Assembly (NCBI RefSeq): GCF_000472385.1
Contig: NZ_AWZU01000018.1
Location: 260 to 64,259 of the forward strand
Origin: Bradyrhizobium sp. ARR65
Lineage (GTDB): Bacteria; Pseudomonadota; Alphaproteobacteria; Rhizobiales; Xanthobacteraceae
DNA length: 64,000 bases
Reading direction: 5' to 3'
This document shows positions 8,114 to 16,955 of the stretch, one piece after another. The position numbers and the translations under genes were made by a program. Position 1 is the stretch's first letter. The number at the start of each line of letters is the position of its first letter. The notes beneath the pieces are model-generated. The model saw nothing but the letters and a program-made list of their open reading frames with translations, did not search any database and had not been told where the DNA came from.

Positions 8114-8165
8114 CGCTTCGCCTTCGGCTACACGGGCTGCGCCACGCGTAGCCGAAGGCGAAGCG
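8114..8165. repeat. 18-base inverted repeat abutting tRNA-Ala
   Basis: The arms 8114-8131 (CGCTTCGCCTTCGGCTAC) and 8148-8165 are exact complements around a 16-base loop. The repeat ends at the base after the tRNA's encoded CCA, so it forms a hairpin in the tRNA precursor just downstream of the mature 3' end. The same GCCTTCGGGCTACGCC-type words occur at 8093-8112. It may end transcription, or be a dispersed palindromic element that inserted next to the tRNA. Confidence 0.8.
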
Positions 8166-8241
<76 letters not shown>

Positions 8242-8317
8242 ATCAGGTAGGCCGGCGTACTTTGGGCAGCGCGCCGGATCATCACGGACGTTCGTTGATC
8301 ACACTTCGGCGAGAAGC

Positions 8318-8725
8318 TCAAGTCTCCTCGTCGCCGCCGACGTCACCAATGATGTCGGTGACGTCCTCCTCGCCCTCTTCCTCATCGTCGGCGATGAAGG
8401 TCGAATCGTCATCATCGTCCTCGAGGGTCTCGTCGATCTCGATATCGTCCTCCGACTCCGGAACGATCGCCTTAACCTTGCCGGTGTTCTCCTCGGCATC
8501 GGCCTCCTCGAGCGGCACCAGCTCTTCGGCTTCCATCGTCTCCGGCACGGCTTCGTTGGGGGCACTGGCGCGGGCGGCCTCGCCGCGGGCACGGACGGGC
8601 GCAACAGGGGCAATCGGCACGACTTCGCCGGTATAAGGCGAGATCACGGGATTCTTGTTCAAGTCATAGAATTTCTTGCCCGTGGTCGGGCAAATGCGTT
8701 TGGTTCCAAGATCGGGTTTGGCCAC
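8318..8725 (-). CDS. TIGR02300 family protein with FYDLN acidic domain
   Basis: About 135 residues. The first part, AKPDLGTKRICPTTGKKFYDLNKNPVISPYTG, is the FYDLN motif region of the alphaproteobacterial TIGR02300 family; the second half is extremely acidic, with runs such as EDDDDD and DDEEEGEED. No enzymatic function is known. I chose the GTG at 8725, which has AGGA eight bases upstream and starts the family directly; the frame continues to an ATG at 8764. The gene is next to tRNA-Ala on the same strand and divergent from aroA. Confidence 0.8.
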   Translation of the reverse strand: MAKPDLGTKRICPTTGKKFYDLNKNPVISPYTGEVVPIAPVAPVRARGEAARASAPNEAVPETMEAEELVPLEEADAEENTGKVKAIVPESEDDIEIDETLEDDDDDSTFIADDEEEGEEDVTDIIGDVGGDEET

Positions 8726-8869
8726 GTGCGGAATCCTGGCAATGTCGGAAAAGCGGAGCTTCACTTGGCTAGTTGAGCGCCCGCTGTCAATAGCGCGGCA
8801 GCCAAGAAATTACAGGGTCGTGACGTAGCGCCGCCCCTGTGTTACCTGCCGCCGGCAAAGGACACAAAG

Positions 8870-10207
8870 TTGACCCATTCCGACCATCCGACCCCCTTGG
8901 AGGCGCGCGCCAGCGGCCCCTTGGGTGGAAAAGCGCGCGTCCCAGGCGATAAGTCGATCTCGCACCGGGCTCTGATTCTCGGAGCCTTGGCCGTCGGCAA
9001 GACCCGGATTTCCGGGTTGCTCGAGGGCGAAGACGTCCTCAATACCGCCAAATCCATGCGCGCGCTGGGCGCCACTGTTGAACGCACCGCGGATTTCGCC
9101 TGGCAGGTTCAGGGCGTCGGCGTATCCGGCTTCGCACAGCCCAAGGCCCCGCTCGATTTCGGTAATTCCGGCACCGGCTGCCGCCTGGTGATGGGGGCGG
9201 TCGCAGGCTGCCCGGTCGCGGCCGTGTTCGATGGCGATGCCTCCTTGCGCAGCCGCCCGATGCGGCGGGTGCTCGATCCCCTGGAACTGATGGGGGCGAA
9301 GGTGACGGCCGGTGGCGAAGGCGGCCGCCTGCCGCTGACCTTGCAAGGCGCGCGCGATCCGGTGCCCATCACCTACCGGACGCCGGTCGCTTCGGCCCAG
9401 ATCAAATCGGCCGTGCTGCTGGCCGGGCTCGCGGCCCCCGGCGTCACCACCGTGATCGAACAGGAGGCGAGCCGGGATCATACCGAGCTGATGTTGAAAC
9501 ATTTCGGCGCCGAGATCGTCTCCACGCCGGAGGGCCATTACGGCCGCCGCATCGCCTTGACCGGTCAGGGCGAACTGCACGGCGCCGAGGTCGTGGTGCC
9601 GGCCGATCCGTCCTCGGCGGCATTCCCGCTGGTGGCGGCCCTGATCGTGGAGGGTTCCGACATTCTCCTGTCCGATGTCATGACCAATCCGCTTCGCACC
9701 GGGCTCATTACCACCTTGCGGGAAATGGGCGCTTCCATCGAGGAAACCGACGTGCGCACCGACACCGGGGAGGGCATGGCGAACTTGCGCGTTCGCGCTT
9801 CCAGACTGCGCGGCGTTGAGGTTCCTCCCGAACGCGCGCCATCGATGATCGACGAGTACCTCGTCCTTGCGGTCGCGGCCTCTTTTGCCGAGGGTACCAC
9901 CATCATGCGCGGCCTGCAGGAGTTGCGGGTCAAGGAATCCGACCGCCTCGCGGCCACTGCGGACATGCTGCGCGCGAACGGGGTCAAGGTCGAAATCTCC
10001 GGCGACGATTTGATCGTGGAGGGCCGGGGGCATGTGCCTGGCGGCGGCCTGGTCTTAACCCATATGGACCATCGCATCGCGATGTCCGCGCTGGTGATGG
10101 GGCTTGCATCCGACAAGCCGGTCAGGGTCGACGATACTGCCTTCATCGCCACCAGCTTTCCGGATTTCATTCCGATGATGCGCATGCTCGGGGCGGAGTT
10201 TTCATGA
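8870..10207 (+). CDS. aroA: 3-phosphoshikimate 1-carboxyvinyltransferase (EPSP synthase), class II
   Basis: 445 residues. Condenses shikimate-3-phosphate and phosphoenolpyruvate to EPSP, the sixth step of the shikimate pathway. It is of class II by the motifs GDKSISHR (26-33), SAQIKS (175-180) and RDHTE (202-206). In the phosphoenolpyruvate loop it reads NSGTGCR (99-105); residue 101 is glycine where the glyphosate-tolerant CP4 enzyme has alanine. The start is a TTG at 8870 with AAAGGA eight bases before it; no ATG gives the conserved N-terminus. Its last four bases overlap cmk (ATGA). Confidence 0.94.
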   Translation: MTHSDHPTPLEARASGPLGGKARVPGDKSISHRALILGALAVGKTRISGLLEGEDVLNTAKSMRALGATVERTADFAWQVQGVGVSGFAQPKAPLDFGNSGTGCRLVMGAVAGCPVAAVFDGDASLRSRPMRRVLDPLELMGAKVTAGGEGGRLPLTLQGARDPVPITYRTPVASAQIKSAVLLAGLAAPGVTTVIEQEASRDHTELMLKHFGAEIVSTPEGHYGRRIALTGQGELHGAEVVVPADPSSAAFPLVAALIVEGSDILLSDVMTNPLRTGLITTLREMGASIEETDVRTDTGEGMANLRVRASRLRGVEVPPERAPSMIDEYLVLAVAASFAEGTTIMRGLQELRVKESDRLAATADMLRANGVKVEISGDDLIVEGRGHVPGGGLVLTHMDHRIAMSALVMGLASDKPVRVDDTAFIATSFPDFIPMMRMLGAEFS

Positions 10208-10842
10208 TCATCGCCATCGACGGACCGGCCGCATCCGGCAAGGGCACCCTCGGCAAGCGCCTCGCCAAGCATTACGGCTATCGCCATCTCGACACCGGCG
10301 TGATCTATCGCGCCGTCGCCTACGCGTTGATGGAGGCCGGGGCGGACCTCCACAGCGAGGTGCTGGCCGTTTCAGCCGCGCTGGAGCTCGATCCGGAAAA
10401 GTTCGGCAATCCGATCCTCAAGACCCAGAAGGTCGGTGAGGCCGCTTCCGTGGTGTCGGCCTTCCCCAAGGTCCGGGAGGTGCTGGTCAACTTCCAGCGT
10501 CAATTCGCCGCCGATCCGCCGGGGGCGGTGCTTGACGGCCGCGATATCGGGACCGTGATCTGCCCGAATGCCGATGTGAAGATCTTCGTCGTCGCTGATC
10601 CCAAGGTCAGGGCCCGCCGGCGCACCCTGGAGGCGAGGGCGAGGGGCGAGGACGCCGATGAGGCCGCCGTGCTCCAGGACATCCTGCAGCGCGACGAGCG
10701 TGACAAGAACAGGGCTGTTGCCCCTTTAAAGCCGGCCCCGGATGCTTACTTGCTAGATAACAGCAATCTCGATATAGAGGCGGGCGTCCGGGCCGCCATC
10801 GATATTGTCGAGGCCGTCCGAGCGGGCCGGCAGCGGGGCTAA
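10204..10842 (+). CDS. cmk: Cytidylate kinase
   Basis: 212-residue NMP kinase that phosphorylates CMP and dCMP with ATP. The P-loop IDGPAASGKGTLGKRLA is at residues 5-21, the CMP-binding YRHLDTGVIYRAVAYA follows, and the DGRDIGTVICPNADVKIFV and RARRRTLEARARG blocks of the family are present. The start overlaps the aroA stop by four bases, which suggests coupled translation. The aroA-cmk-rpsA order is widely conserved in proteobacteria. Confidence 0.95.
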   Translation: MIIAIDGPAASGKGTLGKRLAKHYGYRHLDTGVIYRAVAYALMEAGADLHSEVLAVSAALELDPEKFGNPILKTQKVGEAASVVSAFPKVREVLVNFQRQFAADPPGAVLDGRDIGTVICPNADVKIFVVADPKVRARRRTLEARARGEDADEAAVLQDILQRDERDKNRAVAPLKPAPDAYLLDNSNLDIEAGVRAAIDIVEAVRAGRQRG

Positions 10843-11091
10843 CCCCGTCGCCGTCATTGGAGGAATACCCGCTCCCGCCTTGATCTGATCGAAATCTCGA
10901 ATGATCTCGAGATTGATCCGTTTCCGGACTCAAATCACCGTATCGAACGTGCAGGCTTCTGCCGGCCCGCGATGGTGCGCTTCCGAGCGCGACAGGCGGT
11001 CGTCCGAGGGCTTTGCGGACCTCGAACCACTTCACGTGCGATACGCCCCCTAACCGCAATGGCCGGCAAGATTTCCGCAAGTGGAGAGCAA

Positions 11092-12810
11092 ATGGCTTCG
11101 ACTACTGCTGCTAATACTTACAACCCTTCTCGCGATGATTTTGCCGCGATGCTGGATGAGTCCTTCGCCGGCGGGAACCTGCAGGAAAGCTCCGTCGTCA
11201 AGGGCAAGGTGGTTGCGATTGAAAAGGACATGGCCGTCATCGATGTCGGCCTGAAGACTGAGGGCCGCGTCGCCTTGCGCGAATTCTCAGGCCCCGGCCG
11301 CGAAAGCGATCTCAAGGTCGGTGACGAGGTCGAGGTGTTCCTCGACCGCATCGAAAATGCGCTCGGCGAGGCCGTGCTGTCGCGCGACAAGGCGCGGCGC
11401 GAGGAGAGCTGGGGCAAGCTGGAGAAGGCGTTCCAGAACAACGAAAAGGTGATGGGCGTCATCTTCAACCAAGTCAAGGGCGGCTTCACCGTCGATCTCG
11501 ACGGCGCCGTGGCCTTCCTGCCGCGCTCGCAGGTCGATATCCGCCCGATCCGCGACGTCGCTCCGCTCATGAACAACTCGCAGCCGTTCCAGATCCTCAA
11601 GATGGATCGCCGGCGCGGCAACATCGTCGTCTCCCGGCGCACCGTGCTGGAAGAGACCCGCGCCGAGCAGCGCCAGGAACTGGTGCAGAATCTCGAAGAG
11701 GGTCAGGTCATCGACGGCGTGGTCAAGAACATCACCGATTACGGTGCGTTCGTCGATCTCGGCGGCATCGACGGCCTCTTGCACGTGACCGATATCGCCT
11801 GGCGCCGCGTCAACCATCCGACCGAGGTTCTGACCATCGGCCAGACGGTGAAGGTCAAGATCATCAAGATCAACCACGAGACGCACCGCATCTCGCTCGG
11901 CATGAAGCAGCTCCTGGACGATCCGTGGCAGGGGATCGAAGCGAAATATCCGCTCGGCGCCCGCTTCCACGGCCGCGTCACCAACATCACCGACTACGGC
12001 GCCTTCGTGGAGCTGGAGCCGGGCATCGAAGGCCTGATCCACGTCTCGGAGATGTCGTGGACCAAGAAGAACATGCATCCCGGCAAGATCGTCTCGACCT
12101 CGCAGGAGGTCGAAGTGCAGGTCCTGGAAGTCGATTCCGTCAAGCGGCGCATCTCGCTTGGCCTCAAGCAGACCATGCGTAATCCCTGGGAGGTCTTCAT
12201 CGAGAAGCACCCGGTCGGATCAGTGGTCGAGGGCGAGGTCAAGAACAAGACCGAGTTCGGCCTGTTCCTTGGGCTCGAGGGCGACGTCGACGGCATGGTG
12301 CATCTGTCCGATCTCGACTGGAAGCTTCCGGGCGAGCAGGTGATCGACAACTACAAGAAGGGCGACATGGTGAAGGCCGTGGTGCTCGACGTGGATGTCG
12401 AGAAGGAGCGGATCTCGCTCGGCATCAAGCAGCTCGAAGGCGATCCGTTCGCCGAGCCCGGCGACGTCAAGAAGGGCGCCGTCGTGACCTGCGAAGTGCT
12501 CGAGGTCAAGGAGAGCGGGATCGAGGTGAAGATCGTCGGTACCGACTTCACCACCTTCATCAAGCGCTCGGAGCTGGCGCGCGACCGCAACGACCAGCGC
12601 GCCGACCGCTTCGCCGTCGGCGAGAAGGTTGATGCGCGGGTGATCCAGTTCGACAAGAAGGCCCGCAAGGTGCAGGTCTCGATCAAGGCGCTGGAAGTCG
12701 CCGAGGAGAAGGAGGCCATCGCGCAGTACGGCTCGTCCGATTCGGGCGCGACGCTGGGCGACATCCTGGGCACCGCGCTCAAGAACCGCGGCGTCGACAA
12801 GGACAAGTAA
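11092..12810 (+). CDS. rpsA: 30S ribosomal protein S1
   Basis: 572 residues with six S1 RNA-binding repeats; the typical marks VKNITDYGAFVDLGGIDGLLHVTDIAW, VTNITDYGAFVELEPGIEGLIH and VKNKTEFGLFLGLEGDVDGMVH head the central repeats. S1 recruits mRNA to the 30S subunit. The ATG at 11092 follows GTGGAGAGCAA and gives the conserved MASTTAANTYNPSRDDF start; the frame itself opens at 10972. The 249-base gap to cmk leaves room for its own promoter. A strong terminator follows. Confidence 0.95.
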   Translation: MASTTAANTYNPSRDDFAAMLDESFAGGNLQESSVVKGKVVAIEKDMAVIDVGLKTEGRVALREFSGPGRESDLKVGDEVEVFLDRIENALGEAVLSRDKARREESWGKLEKAFQNNEKVMGVIFNQVKGGFTVDLDGAVAFLPRSQVDIRPIRDVAPLMNNSQPFQILKMDRRRGNIVVSRRTVLEETRAEQRQELVQNLEEGQVIDGVVKNITDYGAFVDLGGIDGLLHVTDIAWRRVNHPTEVLTIGQTVKVKIIKINHETHRISLGMKQLLDDPWQGIEAKYPLGARFHGRVTNITDYGAFVELEPGIEGLIHVSEMSWTKKNMHPGKIVSTSQEVEVQVLEVDSVKRRISLGLKQTMRNPWEVFIEKHPVGSVVEGEVKNKTEFGLFLGLEGDVDGMVHLSDLDWKLPGEQVIDNYKKGDMVKAVVLDVDVEKERISLGIKQLEGDPFAEPGDVKKGAVVTCEVLEVKESGIEVKIVGTDFTTFIKRSELARDRNDQRADRFAVGEKVDARVIQFDKKARKVQVSIKALEVAEEKEAIAQYGSSDSGATLGDILGTALKNRGVDKDK

Positions 12811-12836
12811 GCCGACGCTTTGCGTTCGCCGCAATC

Positions 12837-12866
12837 AAGGCCCCGGCACTTTGCCGGGGCCTTTTT
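12837..12866 (+). terminator. Rho-independent terminator after rpsA
   Basis: AAGGCCCCGGC and GCCGGGGCCTT form an 11-base stem around the loop ACTTT, followed by a run of five T. It starts 26 bases after the rpsA stop and ends the aroA-cmk-rpsA unit, separating it from sppA. Confidence 0.93.
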
Positions 12867-12888
12867 GCCTTATCTCCCTCGTGAGCAT

Positions 12889-12918
12889 CGGCGCAGCCGT
12901 TTGCGTGGGGATGACGGT
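12889..12918 (+). repeat. Partial copy of a dispersed 44-base element
   Basis: Thirty bases from CGGCGCAGCCG to GGATGACGGT match the 3' part of the element at 30116-30159 with only a few changes, and the reverse complement of 21381-21424. It lies between the rpsA terminator and sppA. Confidence 0.6.
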
Positions 12919-13068
12919 TCGAGAGGGGGCCTTCGTTGTGGGCCCGGGCTTTCGGCATGCGACGAGGAGCCACGGTTTCTTCATATTAGGCGGCAATTGG
13001 TGTATGGAGATAACGCGTCGCTGAACTGGCCGTTCCGAAACGCGCGCGAGGCAATTGGGAGCATTTCG

Positions 13069-14049
13069 ATGTCGCTTGATTCGGACGTGATCGTTGATCG
13101 CCGCAGGATGCGCCGCAAGCTGACGTTCTGGCGTGTTTCCGCCGCCGTGATTGCGATCGCGGCCATTGTCGCGATCGGCGTCATGGTGTCGCCGCGCGGG
13201 CGCAGCACCTTCACCAGCGCGGGTTCGATTGAGCGCGTCAACATCGAAGGCCTGATTCGCAGCAATCAGGAGCGTGTCGAGGCACTGGAGCGGCTTGGTA
13301 AGTCAAATGCCGCGGCCGTGATCGTTCATATCAATTCGCCCGGTGGCACCACAGCCGGCTCGGAACAGCTTTACAACGCGCTGACGGAGCTGAAAGCGAA
13401 GAAGCCGCTGGTCGTGGTTGTCGAGGGCCTGGCGGCCTCCGGCGGCTATATCGCAGCGATTGCCGCCGACCACATCGTCGCGCAGCAGAGTTCGCTGGTC
13501 GGCTCGATCGGCGTGCTGTTTCAATATCCGAATGTCGCCGAGCTCTTGAAGACGATCGGCGTCAAGATCGAGGAAGTGAAGTCGTCGCCGCTGAAGGCGG
13601 CGCCCAACGGTTATGAACCGACAAGCCCCGAAGCGCGTGCGGCGCTGGATGCGCTGGTGAAGGATTCCTATGCGTGGTTCCGCGGACTGGTGAAGGAACG
13701 TCGTGGCATGGACGATGAGCTGCTCGAGAAAGTCGCAGATGGGCGCGTATTCACCGGACGCCAGGCGGTCGATCTCAAGTTGATCGATCAACTCGGCGAT
13801 GAAAGGACCGCGATCGCCTGGCTGGTCGAGCAGAAGAAGGTCAAAAAAGATCTGCCGGTGCGCGACTACAAGCTCAGCCCGAGCTTCGGCGATCTCACTT
13901 TCCTGCGCACCGCTGCGTCCGTTACGCTGGATGCGTTGGGTCTGCGCGGCATAGCGCAGCAAATCGAGCGGGCCGGCATGACGCAAGCCGTCGATCGCCT
14001 CAGCCTGGATGGAATGTTGGCGCTTTGGGAGCCCGCCGGAACCAATTAA
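13069..14049 (+). CDS. sppA: Signal peptide peptidase SppA (S49 family)
   Basis: 326 residues, the short one-domain form. A membrane anchor (VSAAVIAIAAIVAIGVMV) spans about residues 23-40, so the protease domain faces the periplasm. It degrades signal peptides left in the membrane. The serine nucleophile is in GLAASGGYIAAIAADHI and the general-base lysine in SSPLKAAPNGYEP, both intact. The ATG at 13069 follows TTGGGAGC; the open frame extends far upstream through the intergenic gap. It stands between rpsA and ihfB. Confidence 0.9.
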   Translation: MSLDSDVIVDRRRMRRKLTFWRVSAAVIAIAAIVAIGVMVSPRGRSTFTSAGSIERVNIEGLIRSNQERVEALERLGKSNAAAVIVHINSPGGTTAGSEQLYNALTELKAKKPLVVVVEGLAASGGYIAAIAADHIVAQQSSLVGSIGVLFQYPNVAELLKTIGVKIEEVKSSPLKAAPNGYEPTSPEARAALDALVKDSYAWFRGLVKERRGMDDELLEKVADGRVFTGRQAVDLKLIDQLGDERTAIAWLVEQKKVKKDLPVRDYKLSPSFGDLTFLRTAASVTLDALGLRGIAQQIERAGMTQAVDRLSLDGMLALWEPAGTN

Positions 14050-14220
14050 GAGGCACGAATTCCATTTAAGACAAGTTTTCCCGTATTGCGGGTATCGGGA
14101 CAAACCCCAATTTCGGCCGTTTGTCACACCTTTTCGTCGCGCCCAAATTTGATTTAGCGTCTTGACAATTCAAGGTATTTTCACGGAAATGATGGCCCAC
14201 GCTCCCGGGCCCACCTTTCG

Positions 14221-14520
14221 ATGATCAAATCCGAACTGGTTCAGCGCATTGCCGAGCACAACCCGCATCTCTACCAGCGGGATGTCGAGAACATCGTGAA
14301 CGCCATCCTCGATGAGATCGTTGCGGCCCTGGCGCGCGGCGATCGGGTCGAGTTGCGCGGCTTCGGCGCGTTCTCGGTCAAGCACCGTCCGGCGCGTGCG
14401 GGGCGCAATCCGCGCACCGGCGCGCATGTTCCGGTCGATCAGAAGAACGTGCCGTTCTTCAAGACCGGCAAGGAAATGCGCGAACGGCTGAACCGCGACA
14501 ATCCCGAAAGCGGCGGCTAA
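14221..14520 (+). CDS. ihfB: Integration host factor subunit beta
   Basis: 99-residue DNA-bending protein that works as a heterodimer with IhfA in recombination, replication and promoter architecture. The HU/IHF signature GDRVELRGFGAFSVKHRPARAGRNPRTG and the arm-tip proline region (NPRTGAHVPV) are intact. A TTGACA at 14162-14167 may be part of its promoter, but no good -10 is visible. In many proteobacteria ihfB directly follows rpsA; here sppA has come between. Confidence 0.95.
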   Translation: MIKSELVQRIAEHNPHLYQRDVENIVNAILDEIVAALARGDRVELRGFGAFSVKHRPARAGRNPRTGAHVPVDQKNVPFFKTGKEMRERLNRDNPESGG

Positions 14521-14639
14521 AAGTTTGGCGCGACGGCCTCTAAATAGAGGCCTCATAATACTGTATCGGCCTTAATTGCCGTATCGGCCATGGCGTATGA
14601 TGCGGCGGCCGCACACGGCGATCAACGCGAGCGCGATTC

Positions 14640-15026
14640 ATGCGAAAATTCATCACCTATGTGATCGTGATTCCGCTGGCCCTGATCTTCATCGCCTTTG
14701 CGGTCGCCAACCGGCATTTCGTCACGGTCTCCTTCGATCCCTTCAATTCGGCCGATCCCGCGCTTGCGGTATCGATGCCGCTGTTCGCGCTGATCATCGC
14801 GGTGGCGATCGTCGGCGTGATTGCGGGCGGCTGCGCAACCTGGCTCGGTCAGCGGCATTGGCGGCGGGCGGCGCGCCGGCACCAGGCCGACGCCCGCTCG
14901 CTGCGGGCTGAATTGGCCGGTCTCCGCGCGGCCAGCAGCAGGCCCGAAACCCGGGGGCTTCCGGCCCCCTCGCAAGGCGGGTTTTACGGGGTTTCCGGGC
15001 GAGACAAGCAGGGCGCGACATTGTAA
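14640..15026 (+). CDS. LapA / DUF1049 domain membrane protein
   Basis: 128-residue protein with two predicted membrane segments, YVIVIPLALIFIAFAVANR (7-25) and LFALIIAVAIVGVIAGGCATW (about 48-68), joined by the conserved FVTVSFDPF stretch of the LapA family. A basic, arginine-rich tail follows. E. coli LapA works with LapB in lipopolysaccharide assembly control, but here there is no lapB neighbour, so that role is only possible. The ihfB-lapA-trpF order is common in Rhizobiales. Confidence 0.85.
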   Translation: MRKFITYVIVIPLALIFIAFAVANRHFVTVSFDPFNSADPALAVSMPLFALIIAVAIVGVIAGGCATWLGQRHWRRAARRHQADARSLRAELAGLRAASSRPETRGLPAPSQGGFYGVSGRDKQGATL

Positions 15027-15081
15027 ACCGCCCCCATCAGAAACCCTTTTCGTCAGAAGCGTTTTTCGTTAACCGAGACCC

Positions 15082-15741
15082 ATGTCCCTGCTGGTCAAAA
15101 TATGTGGCCTGTCCACGCGCGAGACGCTTGATGCGGCGCTCGGCGCGGGTGCGGACATGGTGGGTTTCGTGTTCTTCCCGCCCTCGCCGCGGCACGTTTC
15201 GCTTGAGGCCGCGCGCGAGCTCGGCGGCGAGGTGCGCGGCCGCGCAAAGAAAGTGGCGCTGACGGTCGATGCCGATGATGCCACGCTTTCCGACCTCGTG
15301 CAGGCGCTCAAGCCCGATATTCTGCAACTGCATGGTCGCGAGAGCGCCGCCCGCGTGACCGATCTCAAGCGCAAATTCGGGCTCGAGGTGATGAAGGCGC
15401 TTGCCGTCGAAACCATTGCCGACCTTGCCGTGTTGCCGGATTATGCAGTCGTCTGCGATCGCATCCTGTTCGACGCCCGTGCGCCCAAGGGCGCGACGCG
15501 GCCGGGCGGGCTGGGTGCCGTTTTCGACTGGCACGTCCTGGAAAATCTCGACATCAAGCCGCCGTTCATGGTGTCCGGCGGGCTCTCCGCCGACAATGTC
15601 GCCCAAGCCGTCCGTGTCACACGCGCAGGCGGCGTGGACATTTCCTCCGGGGTCGAGCGCGCGCCAGGTGTCAAGGATCCCGCAATGATCGAACGCTTCA
15701 TCCGCGCCGCGCGCGCGACGCAAGAGCTGGCCATCCGATGA
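15082..15741 (+). CDS. trpF: Phosphoribosylanthranilate isomerase
   Basis: 219-residue TIM barrel that converts phosphoribosylanthranilate to CdRP in tryptophan synthesis. The N-terminal LLVKICGLSTRETLDAAL carries the catalytic cysteine, GADMVGFVFFPPSPRHVS follows, and the general-acid aspartate is in ILFDARAPKGATRPGG. The phosphate-binding GLSADNVAQAV and DISSGVERAPGVKD end the barrel. It overlaps trpB by ATGA and stands apart from the other trp genes. Confidence 0.95.
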   Translation: MSLLVKICGLSTRETLDAALGAGADMVGFVFFPPSPRHVSLEAARELGGEVRGRAKKVALTVDADDATLSDLVQALKPDILQLHGRESAARVTDLKRKFGLEVMKALAVETIADLAVLPDYAVVCDRILFDARAPKGATRPGGLGAVFDWHVLENLDIKPPFMVSGGLSADNVAQAVRVTRAGGVDISSGVERAPGVKDPAMIERFIRAARATQELAIR

Positions 15742-16955
15742 CTCCCGCAAGACCAAATTCCTACCGCAGCGGCCCCGACGAGCGCGGTCATTTCGGCATC
15801 TTCGGCGGCCGCTTTGTCGCGGAAACCCTGATGCCGCTGATCCTCGACCTTGAGAAGGCCTATGCCGAGGCCAAGGCCGATCCGGCCTTTCAGGCGGAGA
15901 TGAACGGCTACCTGCGTGACTATGTCGGCCGGCCCTCGCCGCTCTATTTGGCCGAGCGGCTGACCGAGCATCTCGGCGGTGCCAAGATTTATCTGAAGCG
16001 CGAGGAGCTCAACCACACCGGTTCGCACAAGGTCAACAACGTGCTCGGCCAGATCATGCTGGCGCGCCGCATGGGCAAGAGGCGCATCATCGCGGAAACT
16101 GGCGCCGGCCAGCATGGTGTCGCCACCGCGACGCTCTGCGCGCGCTTTGGCCTGGAATGCGTGGTCTATATGGGCGCGGTCGACGTGGCGCGGCAGCAGC
16201 CCAATGTCATCCGCATGGAGATGCTGGGGGCGAAGGTGTTTCCGGTGCAGTCAGGCTCGCGCACGCTGAAGGACGCGATGAACGAAGCGCTGCGCGACTG
16301 GGTCACCAACGTGCACAACACTTTTTATTGCATCGGTACGGTCGCAGGTCCCCACCCCTATCCGATGATGGTGCGGGACTTCCAGTCGGTGATCGGCGAC
16401 GAGACGCGCAAGCAGCTACAGGAAGCCGAGGGACGGCTGCCCGATTCGCTCATTGCCTGCGTCGGCGGCGGCTCCAATGCGATCGGGCTGTTTCACCCGT
16501 TCCTTGATGATCCCAGTGTGGAGATCTATGGCGTCGAGGCGGCCGGCCACGGGCTGACGCAATTGCACGCGGCCTCGATCGCCGGCGGCCGGCCGGGCGT
16601 GCTGCACGGCAACCGCACCTATTTGCTGATGAACGATGACGGCCAGATCCAGGACGCTCATTCGATCTCCGCGGGCCTCGATTATCCCGGCATCGGCCCG
16701 GAGCATTCCTGGCTGCATGAGGTCGGCCGGGTCAAATATCTCTCGGCGACCGATGATGAAGCGCTCGCCGCGTTCCAGCTTTTGTCGCGGCTGGAGGGTA
16801 TCATCCCCGCGCTGGAGTCCGCGCATGCGATCGCCAAAGTGATGGAACTCGCGCCGCAGCGGCGGAAGGATCATTTGATGGTCGTCAACCTCTCGGGCCG
16901 CGGCGACAAGGATGTGCCGCAAGTCGGCGACCTCCTGCGGGGGAAGAATTCATGA
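15738..16955 (+). CDS. trpB: Tryptophan synthase beta chain
   Basis: 405-residue PLP enzyme that joins indole and serine to tryptophan. The PLP lysine is in KREELNHTGSHKVNNVLGQ (His-Lys at about 94-95), and the phosphate-binding loop is CVGGGSNAIGLF. It starts with an ATG that overlaps the trpF stop by four bases and ends overlapping trpA by four, so the three are probably translated as a coupled unit. Confidence 0.96.
   Translation: MTPARPNSYRSGPDERGHFGIFGGRFVAETLMPLILDLEKAYAEAKADPAFQAEMNGYLRDYVGRPSPLYLAERLTEHLGGAKIYLKREELNHTGSHKVNNVLGQIMLARRMGKRRIIAETGAGQHGVATATLCARFGLECVVYMGAVDVARQQPNVIRMEMLGAKVFPVQSGSRTLKDAMNEALRDWVTNVHNTFYCIGTVAGPHPYPMMVRDFQSVIGDETRKQLQEAEGRLPDSLIACVGGGSNAIGLFHPFLDDPSVEIYGVEAAGHGLTQLHAASIAGGRPGVLHGNRTYLLMNDDGQIQDAHSISAGLDYPGIGPEHSWLHEVGRVKYLSATDDEALAAFQLLSRLEGIIPALESAHAIAKVMELAPQRRKDHLMVVNLSGRGDKDVPQVGDLLRGKNS

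Noticed and set aside
14162..14190. TTGACA as an ihfB promoter
   Set aside because: A good -35 is present but no matching -10 at 16-18 bases, so I did not list it as a feature.
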